NCBI GenBank assembly: GCA_947561395.2
Contig: OX387183.1
Location: 40,468,901-40,532,900, forward strand
DNA from: Buxus sempervirens
Lineage: Eukaryota; Streptophyta; Magnoliopsida; Buxales; Buxaceae
Direction of reading: 5' to 3'
Length of the DNA stretch: 64,000 nucleotides
This document shows, piece after piece, positions 22,829 to 33,990 of the stretch. The notes beneath the pieces are model-generated. The model searched no databases. It saw nothing but the letters and a program-made list of their open reading frames with translations, and was not told the DNA's origin. A program made the position numbers and the translations under genes. Within the stretch, counting starts at the first letter, position 1, and every line of letters starts with the position of its first letter.

Positions 22829-23491
22829 ATGGAATCCAACCGCGTTATGGTTCAAGATGTCCAACAAACATTGTGCCCAGTGGGAAAGGGATGCTGAAGC
22901 GAAAACAATCACATACATCGCGTAATCCAGGATGCTATTTTGCAGCATGTCCAGTAAGTTTCACATGATGTATATTTTATGGCATATACAATTTTTACGC
23001 TCCAACAATCTTTTCATCCGTTAGGGTGATGGCTATAATGGTTGCGGCTTTTTCGTATGGTGCAACGAGCTTCGCATTTGTGAGTGTGGAAGGGGTCCAT
23101 GTCGAGTCATGACCGCTAAAACCGAAAGGAATGCAGGTCGGCGTTTTTATTGTTGCCCGCTCAAGGTATGCCCAAGAACCTTCAACAGCTGTAATATGAT
23201 GTTTTTTTTTTAACAAGTGATAATTGGATTTCATTTATATGATATTACTGTCTGTTGTAGGAGGAACACGGTTGCAACTTTTTCTCTTGGTTGGAGGATG
23301 AATCTGGCGGGGGATCGGGGAAATCTCCTGCAAGTAATACCACACACAGTCAACACAGAAGCGTTATATGTGACCTTGAACGTAGATTGCTCCAAGAAGA
23401 GTGTGACCATGCAAGGAGGATGGCAAACATCTATCGAGAACTGCTACATGACCTTGACAACATGAACCTAAAGGATAAACATATTGATTAG
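22829..23491 (+). pseudogene. GRF-type zinc-finger / coiled-coil protein of the MULE
   Basis: Exons 22829-22953, 23025-23165 and 23261-23491 with GT-AG introns. Starting at ATG 22829 the frame reads MESNRVMVQDVQQTLCPVGKG, then a one-base shift (~22886-22892) is needed to continue as MLKRKQSHTSRNPGCYFAACP. Exon 2 has CGFFVWC and CECGRGPC, then YCCPL. Exon 3 starts GCNFFSW and continues with a charged coiled coil (CDLERRLLQEECDHARRM) to a TAG. The paired Cys clusters with NPGCYF...CP and GCNFFSW match GRF-type zinc fingers, known in plant transposon-associated small proteins as nucleic-acid binders. Apart from the shift, the frame is open. Confidence 0.7.
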
Positions 23492-23763
23492 TTGACTTCA
23501 GTCTTAACAATGTATGTATGAAAAATGAAATGTGCATGTAATTACCAAGTTGTAAACTTTTATTGTGCCATGCGCAATTGTTGAAATTAGGAACTTAAGT
23601 GACTTATGATCAAGTAACCTTGGATGTGTACAGATTTCTAGTTCTGCCTTAAAAGGCCAATAGTCAATCATCCGAATTATCTACTTCAAGTACCAAACCC
23701 CCTAGGAAGAAGCACTAATCTCCTAATCATAGCAGTAGCAAAGATTACGAAGCTATCATTGAC

Positions 23764-24107
23764 TTAGGGGGATACAACCAGGATCTTAGGGGGATACAAG
23801 CTTCAACTTAGAGGGATACAAGCAGTGACTTCAGTGGATACAAGCAGTGAGTTAGGGGGATACAACCAGGGTCTTAGGGGGATACAATCAGGGTCTTAGG
23901 GGGATACAAGCAGTGACTTAGGTGGATACATGCACAATCTTTGGGGGATACAACCTGGGTCTTAGGTGGATACAAGCTTCTACTTAGGGGGATAAAAGAA
24001 GACCTTTGGGGAAATTACTACGAGAATCTTGGGGGGATACAACCATCGTCTTACGGGGATACACACTTCTACTTAGGGTGATACAAGAACTGACTTAAGG
24101 GGATTGT
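23764..24107 (+). repeat. Iteron array 3 (~15 units)
   Basis: Units GGGGGATACAAGCAGTGACT and GGGGGATACAACCAGGGTCT in the same orientation as array 1 and opposite to array 2. It lies just 3' of the GRF gene, so that gene is bracketed by inverted arrays 2 and 3. Confidence 0.88.
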
Positions 24108-25105
24108 GGTGTGTACACTATGTATAAGTTATCAAGGATTACTGAAGGTCGCGGGAGTTTAACCCATTTCTTCAACTTTGTAATGTTAACTTTGCAGGAT
24201 TCATATTTGTTTAACTTTCTGCTCCTCTTTATTTCAGAAGCAAAGTGCCCGCTCCCAGCACTGTTTTGCCTTCACTTAACAAAATGAGTGTAATGGGGTG
24301 AAGATACATTTGTGTGAAGAAAGACGTGGAAACAATATTGTCAGTATTAGGGACTCATTATAAACATGATGACTGAATGGGATTAAGAAGTTGTCACCAA
24401 GTCCAAAATAATCACCGTGGGGGTAAAAAATAAAAGCACCAATTGTACTCTCTTGTCAAAGTTTAGCATTTCAAATTAAAAGCGTCAATTCCATGCGGTG
24501 GCCTCTCGCCAACAACATCTTTCGGTCATCTTAAGAACCATAGCAAGCAGATTTTTGGGGAGTTTGACCAGCCACGGCCGCCTGATCTGATTGGTTAATC
24601 CTGATTGTCTGGGGCTGAAGTAATCAAACCAACAAAGGAACACTTAAAAACTATCGAGAAAAAGAATATGGCAAACAATTTCAGAGAAAATTCGGTGTTT
24701 TTATGAGAGCACTCAACACTAATGAAAAAGGATATGCATGAAGAAAAAAATATTGTCCAGTGCTTTGATTGAAAGAAGTTTCTTTTGGGGGACAGAACAA
24801 CATCACATCTATTTCCTTGTAAAACTGCTTTAAAGGAGACTCATAAGCTAGGTATGTAGTTGTAATTAACGCAACTTATGACGTCATAATTAGATACAAG
24901 TTGTTCAGCAATTCTTCTGATTTAATCCTATAGCTGTGTTTGACATATCATATATCAGCTCTACTATATCACATAATATGGTTCAATGTCCTTTATGGAG
25001 GAAAGAAGAGAAGTCATTAAAAGGGAGGAAACAACAGGATGATACTAACAATTCTTATGGAAGACACATTCAATAGACCCACAGATTTAGCAATATGAGG
25101 CATAC
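24108..25105. other. MULE spacer, no gene seen
   Basis: No recognisable coding. The right part (24700-25105) continues directly from the captured kinase fragment and may be captured kinase intron sequence. Confidence 0.5.
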
Positions 25106-25441
25106 CATCTAAAAGATACTCAGGGGCAACATAACCCAGAGTGCTTGAAAGTTTGACGTTTTTGTTTTGAGCCCCAGAAGTTACAGCAAGACCAAAATCA
25201 GAAAGCTGAATGAGGGAAAAAAATTTGAAAAACAGCATCATTTTAGTGAATTTCATAAAGGATGACAAATGAATATATTATGTAAGCTCTAAAATCAATA
25301 TGAAAAATTCAAGTAAAGGTAGAGGATTTGACCTTTGCATTGAACTTGGAATCCAGAAGAATGTTTGATGATTTTAGATCTCTATGGATCACAGGGGGAT
25401 CACAGTGCTCATGGAGATATTCTAATCCCCTGCTCAACACC
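25106..25441 (-). pseudogene. Captured receptor-like kinase fragment (two exons and intron)
   Basis: Exon 25333 to ~25441 reads [20 protein letters not shown] then [13 protein letters not shown]: the catalytic loop with HRD and the Lys and Asn of subdomain VI. After an intron (25206-25332, ends CATTCAG) exon 25106-25205 reads LSDFGLAVT, then NKNVKL and [14 protein letters not shown] with one Ser for Gly, i.e. the DFG motif and the APE motif, and stops at a GT donor. The pattern resembles plant receptor-like kinases of the At1g80640 group. Upstream lobe, ATP site and C-lobe are absent. The retained intron shows capture at DNA level. It lies in a MULE, so it is Pack-MULE-like transduplication. 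Confidence 0.85.
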
Positions 25442-25720
25442 AGTAAAGTCAAAATAAAATATGCTAATATCGGAAGTCACTGCTTTACAAGGAAATAGAT
25501 ACAAGTTGTAATTAACACAACTTCCATATGTAACTTAATATGAGCATGCTCAGTTGTGTTAGATGTAAACCATCCACAAAAAATAATATCATGATATGAG
25601 CATGCTCACTATGCTAGTTACCTACATTGTTGGAATTAGGAACTTAAGTGAGTTATGCTTTAACACTAATATGTGTAGAGCTTTTTACGTGTGCCTCAAT
25701 AGGCCAAACTGAGATGTACC

Positions 25721-27774
25721 TTATTCACGTGAAGCCTGCAAGTGGGCCACCATCTGCTCCCTTAACTTGTTTTCTGGATCTAGCAGAAGGCCCGCCAAAA
25801 CCTTCCTCCGAAATTGCCAGATATTCGCCTGTTGCATTAAACTTTATCATTATAGCAAAAGAATTCTAGAGCACGAACCTAATGCATATATTTATTTATA
25901 TACTTGCCTATGCAAATTGCGAGACCAATGCATGCCCATCTCAATACTCCATAAATTTAAGAAGGAACACACCGCAATCAACGCTATATTACACAATGCA
26001 AAACAAAGGTTAGAGATATAACAGCTTGCTGAAACAAAATCCTGAACGAATCACTTACGCGTTATCTTGCTTAGGCATTTTTGGATAGTAGACGGCCCAC
26101 TGGGCAATTCCAATTGAATATCCAGCGGCATATGTACCAAATAATTTATCAAAAAATTTCGCCTGCATACATGAACTACGTACTCACTGAGTGCATAAAA
26201 GGAAATTCAAAATTATAGAGTTCCATATGCATATAGAACCAGTAAATCTCCACTTGTTTTGTTATCTGGACCAACATAAACTAATGCTAACTACTTTTAA
26301 AGTGCAATGATAGTTATTACGCACCAGACTTTTGATGATTCCCTTATATTGTTGCCCACACCGGTGTTGTTGCGAATCCAACACCTCGATCCTCGTCTCA
26401 TTGTGATTGAACACAACAAGGAACCAGTGGTTCCTGTGACAGACAGAGACGAAAAGCTACAAGACAATCATAGCATGAAAACAAATACAATGGTTTCCAT
26501 TAATAATACTGTTATGAAAAACCCTTCAAATAGACAAGATAGCACCCAACCATAGAAAATGCAAACTTACGCACCAACTTGCAATGACTTAGCAACCCGC
26601 CAGTCTTATCCACAGTGAAGAATTTTTGGAATGCAGCCTTCGGGGTTATTTCACCACTTATTATTGCTTCCTAAAATTTATAATAACATCAGTACTCCAT
26701 AGGAGCAAGAACAATATACAAGTTCAAAGCTAGGGCAATATACTTACACTGGAATAGGGGGGCAATATTGCTTGCGAAGCGTCGAAGAATGACGTAACTG
26801 TTACCTCATTAGGCAAACACCATGGGCAGCCATGACCTAATTTCCATAGAACACGCAATTCTGTTATCTTACCATATATAGATATAAATATTATATTATA
26901 ATTAAAAGTTACAACGTAGTGCTTCCCACATACCGAGCTCCCAATCATGTGTTTGTCCATCAAGCAACGAATCTCGCCCGTCGTCACATGAGTGCTGTCA
27001 AGATCGACAACAGTTGTGCTATACAAAAAAAAAAAGTCATTCGGCTTAGTGCGGGGATCGCACAACGTAAATATGACAACCATATAAGAATTCTTATGTT
27101 TATGTAACCGTGGACCCCACATACGCATACATGTTGACAATGAATGGTTAAATATGACAATAATAAATATAAATCGTGGTAATGAAGTACTTACTTTTCA
27201 TCGCGGCTAAGATAAACCCAATCGCAAAGATGTTTTTCGTCATCCCCTGGTGGAGGGAATTTGTAAACCATTACATAAGGAGACGAAAGCTTTGTTGCTA
27301 TTTGCTTTATTCGTCTTTTCCTGCTTGCAATTGGGACCGGGGCGCAACTGGGGGGTTCCTCAGAAGGCGCAGCCACATCTGGTGGCACATCCCCGCCTGC
27401 GTCCTCACAGGTGGTAGGATCCTCTGTCGGTGCGCCACCACTGTCCAAAGATGTATGAGTGGGTGGCGGTACACCAACTCCTACATCACCAGAGGACGTA
27501 GGCTCCTCTCTCAAACCTCCTTGTGCATGGAGGCGTCTCTCGATGTATGCATCGATAGAGGTATAGCAGTGTTGCATCTCAGTGGTATCCGCCACCATCC
27601 TGTGCATCTGGACCCGCAGGCCCTGCATCAACAGCAGCAATGAAAGATTATAAAGTGAAACAATTACAACTTCAACACAATGTCATTATAGCAACTTTTT
27701 ACTTCGTACAAATGAGACGGCAATCCGCCTCTATCCCTCCAGCTGTAGTGTGTATCATCCCCATCGTCAACCAT
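25721..27774 (-). pseudogene. Ulp1-like C48 cysteine protease carried by the MULE
   Basis: Nine exons: 27703-27774 (ATG at 27772-27774), 27195-27622, 26934-27018, 26750-26836, ~26574-26670, 26325-26456, 26059-26162, ~25890-25983, 25721-25828. Phases agree at most joins; two donors are weak. Exon 2 is a Pro-rich linker ending in a basic stretch (SRKRRIKQ). The protease core has the His of RNHWFLVVFNHNETRIEVLDS and its Asp, the WAVYYPKMPKQDN segment, and the Cys of VDCGVFLLKFMEY (Cys codon 25974-25976). The last exon ends RRKVLAGLLLDPEN...ASRE. Premature stops at 26801-26803 (TAA) and 25941-25943 (TGA, in place of Trp after FMEY) kill it. Family role: SUMO-type isopeptidase. Such genes are known passengers of Kaonashi-type MULEs. 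Confidence 0.85.
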
Positions 27775-28121
27775 AGCAATCAATTATATCTGCACATGTA
27801 TTCAATTTCATATGCATAGAATAAACCCAGAATAACGGAATAAATTTCCTTGTATGACTACTTGAGCAATGCATAAAGCGAAGCATAAGGCGTTGACAAC
27901 AAACAAAAAAATCCGAACTAATGATAACAACGAAAACTGCTTAATCTACTACTCAGTACAACACACAAATTAACACTAGTAAATATGGGATTTTACTAGT
28001 ACGACGATTATATACAATCATAATGTTATTATTTCCCACAAAATAATCATCGCAATATTATAATAGGAATAAACAAAGTTCATTGCATACCAAGATATAT
28101 ACTAAGATTGCTAAAAATAAT

Positions 28122-28643
28122 CTAAACTCCCTTTGAACATGAGTCAGAATCTGTGTTTTCAGGTTCAGATGCTTCAACCACCTTATGTCCTTGTGTTGGA
28201 GTCGATTCAAAGTCTGAGTAGTCGGAATCTTGTTCCAAAACAGACCTACTTTCATTAGATATATCCGACTTCGATTGGAAAATGGTGTCTCCATAAATAT
28301 CTCATACCTTACATGAACACTCTTCAATGTCCTCACCCTTGTCTTTAGCATTTCTAAACATTTTCAATGCCCTTTGCCTTCTTAAACGGCTGAGCATGTG
28401 CTGAGTTTCTCTTTTTATTAATTTCAATGCACGTTCAACTGCGTCATTGTTAATATGCTCAATATCCAAGGACCTTCGTCTTGGAATTGTTATTTCACGA
28501 TAACGGAGCCTGCTTTGTAGTAGTTTAGCATGATGATAGTGTTGGGTCCACTGCTTTTGAAGATGCGAAGAGATCCCTTGTTGTGTGGGTACATCGCATA
28601 GACTACAGCAACATCGAGTAGAGAAACTCCCATAATTAGCCAT
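28122..28643 (-). pseudogene. Acidic/basic ORF of unknown function with one internal stop
   Basis: A frame of 174 codons from ATG 28643 to TAG 28122, interrupted by a single TGA at 28302-28304. The first part is Arg/Lys-rich (RRRSLDIEHI, KRETQHMLSRLRRQRALKMF) and the second acidic and Ser-rich (SDISNESRSVLEQDSDYSDF, EPENTDSDS). The compositional switch across the TGA in the same frame suggests one decayed protein. It lies upstream of, and in the same strand as, the Ulp1-like gene, so it could also be an upstream exon of that region. No domain recognised. Confidence 0.45.
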
Positions 28644-30099
28644 ACTCTATAAGAATTTAACATGTATTTCTTCCATGTTGGTAGGAGATAGAAGCATGCT
28701 TTTTGTCCTCTAAACAAATCACAAGAATCTATGAACATGATAGACTCAATGGAGTTTGAATACCAACAACGTAGGAACATTACACAAATTTTAAGAACCC
28801 CAAAGACTAGACTCCAAAAACAAAGTCTCCTTCCATGTATCTATTCCCTTATAGTAATATTGTTCTAACAAGGCAAACATCACTCGAATATCCTACCCCT
28901 TCCTCCAAATACTTATCCATAAAATACAGATATTTAGCAATAGTAGAACATTCACTTAATTTCTAAACAATTATGAATTGTCAGGGAATCCTCAATTTGC
29001 AAAAAGCTAAAGCAGTGGTACCCTGAAGCTCCCAAGCAGATCATTGCAATGTAGTTCCCCATACGCTTGCAAGTAGAGGATTTCTCCACAGACTCATATG
29101 GGAGCTAGGATAACACATAATCACATTTCATAACTTCTTCAATGCCTAGTTGTCTAGCACAATGGAAGAGAAATATTCTCTGATGCTCTAATCCAAAAAA
29201 CTTAAAAAATGAACAACATTAGTCTATAGGTACCAGCTCCAATGTGATAATCAACTCAAAGAGTTAACAACTATTACATCCACTTTTGAAAGCAATCATT
29301 GCTGTCTGCAATCAAATATAGCCATACCTTCGGCATTATTCTTGATAATATTTCCTAAACTTGCCTTGAATGAGCAATTGAGGATATAGATACATCATGC
29401 AATATTTTCAACAACTGGTATATAACCATGTCTCTTCGATTCCTGATATGATTAGTCCAACAGAAAACATTGATATACTTCACAAATTCCTTCAATTGCA
29501 AATTTTTCTCTCCAATAAAAATGTAACCTTTCCAACGAGGAAAAACTGCTGAAATTAGTGTTCATACTAATGACTGGCCTCCTTATATGAAGTTGTACTC
29601 TATATGGAAGAGCAAACAGAAGGGTCAATGACAATGAGCATCAACCTTTGCCAAAGGCCTGAAAATATATGCAGGACATATGATGATTTCATATATTCTT
29701 TACAAATTCAAGAAAGTTTTAGGAAATCAAAGAAAACTTCAGAATCTGACATGATGAGGTCCCACTTATTTGTTTTCTTTCCCTTCTTCTATCCTTTCTG
29801 TTCACTGGGATGGTTTTCTCTTGTTAGTTATATTGGACCTATTAGAGATGTTATTCGGTTAATGTATTCCTCTTCTATATTAGCAAATATTTCAATGCAA
29901 ATGGATAAAAAGATGATAACTAGAATTCCAAAAAAAAAAAAGGATACAACAACTTGTACCGAAACAAACCAATCTTCTGTGAGACTCAATAAATTTTATT
30001 TCCTCAAACGACATAAGCAATCAAAGAATTTTTTTCTGTCTTTTCTAACACTCCATAACAATCAAAAACCTAAATACCCTGTTAGTTGATGCCACAAAC
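28644..30099. other. MULE interior next to right TIR, no supported gene
   Basis: A/T-rich. A 161-codon plus-strand frame at 29604-30089 and minus frames near 28490-28780 show no domain or homology I can recognise. Iteron units are absent here, so the right side lacks the subterminal array seen on the left. Confidence 0.5.
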
Positions 30100-30909
30100 A
30101 CCAGAAAAAAGTAGAAATTTTTTACCCTTTTTCTCGCATATGATGATTAATGCCTAAAACTATATTTTTTACACTTTTTCATCGAATCCTAAACCTAATA
30201 ACCAACAAACAAACTTAAAACCATTCACAAAAAAGTTTCATCAATCGAAAGATGTGTTAGGAATCTTGTGAACGGGCAAATAATCGAACATCAAAATATT
30301 CAAAGAAAAATAATACAACGAAGATAAACAAGACTGGACAACGGGCAAAGAATCAGAAAAAATTAGGGATTATCAGAAACCAAGTAGAAGAAAAAGGAAT
30401 GGCCGATTGCCAAAAACCTACAAGTTTCCATCATTCGATCCCTAAATAAAAAAGAGCCATAGAAAAGAAATCAAGTAGAAGCTAAAGGAAAAAAATCACG
30501 AAAGCAATAGAAATACTGGGGAAAGGGGCGGCCGGTGGTCGGCGGCATCTGCTTCAAATGGGGGGTCGCCGGAGAGTTCGTGAAGGTGCTTAGGGTAACC
30601 TCGTCAAGCACGGCTACAAACGAAGAGGATCTTTGTGATCGAGGTCGCCGGAGAGGGTGGTCGGAACGAGGGGGAAGATTGGAAACGGGGGTTTGAGCTT
30701 TCCCTTCTCTCTCTTGCCGCCAAGACACGAACCCGTTCGAATTGAGAGAGAGGGAGAGAGGCGACCGCGTGTTTGGTTTGCTGACGTTTGGGGGGGGGCC
30801 AAAATGGGGATCTGACCTGGCCCCCCATTCCGCAAATTGTTTCGAAAAGTTGCTTTTTTAGCGCAATAAGAAATTTCGTTGCCTATTTTTGGCATTAGCG
30901 GGGAAAAGG

Positions 30910-33900
30910 TAGGGGTGAGCGGTGGGCCGCGGGCCTGCGTGGGCCACGGCACGGCAGGTCCGTTTTGCCAAGCCTAGCCCACCGGGCTAGCGGGCCTAAC
31001 CCCTTTAATTTTAAAAAAAAAACCTTAAAAAATGCAAAAAATCCCAAAAAAAACTGAAAAATACTTTTATTATTCACAAAATTGTCTTACACATATTGGG
31101 ATATATTTTGCTCAAAAAAATATAAATTCATTGATTATCACAAGTACAATTACAACTTTGCAAAAATTACATAATTACTTGAACAAATAATACTGCATCA
31201 CTATAGTATAAGCACATTCCAACTAGGTTGGCACCCACTCATCTATCTTTCATTTGCAGTTTAAAAGAAAAAAAAAAGAGAAAGTACAGTTCCTATGCTT
31301 TGATTACAAAAATTATAACAAAACTTAGACTAATCTGGTTGACTAAATTCATCAATATTCAAATCATCGAAGTCTCCAGCAAGTTGATCATCTTCATATT
31401 CCTAATCTCTCAGTTCCGCCCTTAACCAATCTGTAAGGTTGACACATACTTGCACCATCTCCGGCGTTAATCTGCTCTTGTAGTCGTCCACAGTTTGTCC
31501 ACCTGCGCTAAAAGTTGATTCCGATGCAACTGTGGACATCGGAACCGTTAGTAGATCACGTGCCATGGCAGAAGGCACAGGATAATTAACCTGATTTTGC
31601 TTCCACCATGTCAAAATGTTAAAAGCATTATGCTCTTCCATAGTATTAAAACTCATTGAGGGGCTTTCTAAATAAATCATTAATTCAGATGATCCCCCAC
31701 TACTAGATGCTGGTTGTTTTCCCTTTCTTATCCCACTTAAAAAATTCCAAGGGGAATTATCTAGTAGTGCTTGTTGGGTTCGCGTATGACCTTGTATGCT
31801 ACTACTAGTATCGTATTCACAAAAGTCTTTCTTATAGGGTTCTTATTTTACGTATATCTATTTGAAAAATAGAATTCATATTTTCATTTATTCCATCTAT
31901 TAAGTCTTCAACTCCTAATTTAATCTTAGGGTCCATTGTAGTAGCTAAACAATATAAATTAGGCATCTCTTGCCAATATTTTAAAATTTTAGCTTCCGTT
32001 GTAAGGCAAATTTCCTTAGCAATGGGTACATTTTTATATTGTTTAAAACAAATACTTATTTGATATAAACAATTTACAATACTTGGGGATGTTGGGTAAT
32101 AAACCGCTGATAAATATCATGTTGTATCATAAAAAACTTTTAAAAAATCTCTTAAAATTTCGGCTATTTGCCAATCAAGTTCCTCTAATTCACTTTCAGG
32201 CATTTTAGTTTTATAAAATATTGCAAGTTCTTGTTTTAATCCTAGTGCAACTTCTAGCATTAAATATGTTGAGTTCCACCTATGTTCAACATCTAGGGTA
32301 CTTTTTTATATTGCTTTCCTAAAGTTTCACAAAAATATTTAAATTCTCTAGCGGTTGTGCTAGACTGTTTTATATATCTGATTGCATCTCTCATATTTAT
32401 TAAATGTTGTTGAACAATTTTTAATCCATGTTGCACAACTAAATTAAGGATGTGACAAGCAAACTTAACATGAAATAAACTTCCATCTATATTTAAGTTT
32501 AATTGTTGTCTTAATATTCTTACTGCGACATTATTAGCACTTGCATTATCAAGTGCTAGAACCATTATTTTATTGTGTATTTTATAATTTCTTAGATTTC
32601 TACTTATAGCATTTGATATATTTAGTCCAGTATGGCTAGAATCTAGTGGTTCAAAAGTCATTATTCTTTTTTCTATATTCCAATTTTCATCAATATAATG
32701 TCCAGTTATAGCTAAGTAACTTATTTGTTGTCTACTTGTCCAAATATCTGAGGTTAAAGCTATCTTAAAGGTATTGTTTGAAAAAGTTTCTATTAATGTA
32801 ATTTTCATTTTTCCATATAATTTTATAGCATTCTTTTTTAAAGTGTGGCATGAAAAAGGTTTAAATTGTGGTGTTAAATATTTAGTTATTAAACGGTTAA
32901 ATCTTTTAGAATCTATTAATCTAAAGGGTCCACTTTACTATTTCAAGCCTAATTTCCTCTTGATTAAAAACAAAATTACTCATAGTAACACTACTAGTAG
33001 AAATTTGGGTTTGCCTAGGATCAATTTGGCCATGTTTTGGAAGGTATTTCTGCAAATGTTGTTGCAAGTGGCCTGTACCACATTTTCCTTTACAACTAAA
33101 TTTTTTTTTACAATGGTTATACACTGCCTTCTCTTCACTCCCTACATTTTGAATTGTAAAATTGAGCTAAACACTGGAGGTTTTACTCCTCTTGGTGCTC
33201 CTAGGTGGTAGGGAAAACGATTCCATATCTTGCGAAGGCAATTCAGTTTCAAGATCTTGGATGGGAGGGTCATTATATTGGGGTTAGGTTATATCATCAG
33301 AAAATGTTGGGTCAGAAAGGGGTCTAAGATATTCCCTTTCTTTAGTGTCAAAAAATATAGGATACCTAGGGTCCATTATCAAATTTTTGGAAAAAAAATT
33401 CTTAATAAATAATATTATAATAAATATTTAGTGATACTAATTTATAAGAAAGGTAAAAGGAGAGACTTACTTATAATAATAATATTTATACTAATTTTAA
33501 AATCGAAAAATTAAATAGAAGAATACCTCTTTAGAATGAATCTTGAACTTTGCAATTGAAGCCTTCAACCTCCAGAGTCCAATTTCCCACTTCTGATGCT
33601 TGAACAATTAGAAGAGATTGAGTATCACCAATTTCCAATTACAACAATTAAAACAAATAAACTATTTGATAATCAATTAGAAGAGAGTAAGAGATTGTAG
33701 AAAAGGTATGGTTTGGAGTGGGAAAGGGAGTGGCTATCTATAGAAAATTAAAAGTGGCTTTTTACTACCTCTACCTTTCAATATGACTGTTTTTTTGCAG
33801 TTGGAAGGATAGAAAATGTCTTTTAATCATCAATTACAACTATAGCCCCCAATATAACTGTTATATGGCTGTTGGGGGGTAAAATGGGCACAAGACCCGC

Positions 33901-33967
33901 GTGCCCTGGCGGGCTGTGCCCCCAGGGCATGCCGTGCCGTGCCGGGCCGGCCCATTACTCAAACCTA
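30910..33967 (-). mobile_element. hAT element (Ac/Tip100-like), 3.06 kb, in the MULE right TIR
   Basis: Imperfect inverted ends: TAGGGGTGAGCGGTGGGCCG on the left and, reverse-complemented, TAGGTTTGAGTAATGGGCCG on the right. Flanked by a perfect 8-bp duplication GGAAAAGG (30902-30909 and 33968-33975), the hAT hallmark. G/C-rich GGCACGGC-type subterminal blocks occur at both ends. The decayed transposase lies on the minus strand. Confidence 0.93.
31402..33230 (-). pseudogene. hAT transposase, decayed
   Basis: In minus-strand order: a BED-type zinc-finger remnant (NHCKKKFSC...GTGHLQQHL, ~33130-33040), then the core with DIWTSRQQISYLAITGHYID and ALDNASANN and CHILNLVVQHGL (32293-32808), then the RWNSTYLML block (~32280-32230), and the hAT C-terminal dimerisation domain (AFNILTWWK...VPMSTVASESTFSAGG, 31402-31680). 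Breaks: a stop before the BED finger (~33170), a frameshift at ~32925, a frameshift at ~32293, and a TGA at ~32120. The family normally excises and inserts hAT elements using a DDE core and RNase H-like fold. This copy cannot be functional. Confidence 0.88.
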
Positions 33968-33990
33968 GGAAAAGGTGCCCATAATTTCCC

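Larger units (their letters stand above)
1187..33990 (+). mobile_element. Giant Mutator-like element (MULE) with nested insertions
   Basis: The two ends are inverted copies. The left end begins with a GGGG-AAAATTAT stretch followed by CACCTTTTCCCCGCTAATGCC; the reverse complement of the right end begins GGGAAATTATGGGCACC and continues with the same sequence once the hAT at 30910-33967 is removed. The inverted repeats continue for ~0.8-1.0 kb and share the stretch around GGCAACGAAATTTCTTATT. The interior has mudrA (+), an unrecognised gene (-), a GRF zinc-finger gene (+), a kinase fragment (-), an Ulp1-like protease gene (-) and an acidic ORF (-). Removing insertions A, B, C, D, CACTA and hAT with one TSD copy each leaves ~15,860 bp. 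Flanks are A-rich on both sides, compatible with but not proving a 9-bp TSD. mudrA plus Ulp1-like protease is the known layout of Kaonashi-type/KI-MULEs; the rest of the cargo and the size are unusual. It could instead be two neighbouring MULE copies, but the matching outer ends argue for one. Confidence 0.8.
30100..33990 (-). repeat. Right terminal inverted repeat of the MULE (split by hAT)
   Basis: 30100-30909 plus 33968-33990 are the inverted match of the left arm (1187-1647, 5315-5900). The outer 23 bp (AAAAGGTGCCCATAATTTCCC) are restored only by excising the hAT and one GGAAAAGG. The right arm lacks some sequence present on the left between 5315 and 5450. Confidence 0.75.

Noticed and set aside
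27176-27643. 155-codon plus-strand frame
   Set aside because: It is the shadow of Ulp1-like exon 2 on the other strand, whose phases fit its neighbours.
29604-30089. 161-codon plus-strand frame near the right TIR
   Set aside because: Composition is typical of A/T-rich spacer; no domain, no splice sites, and not shared with the left arm.
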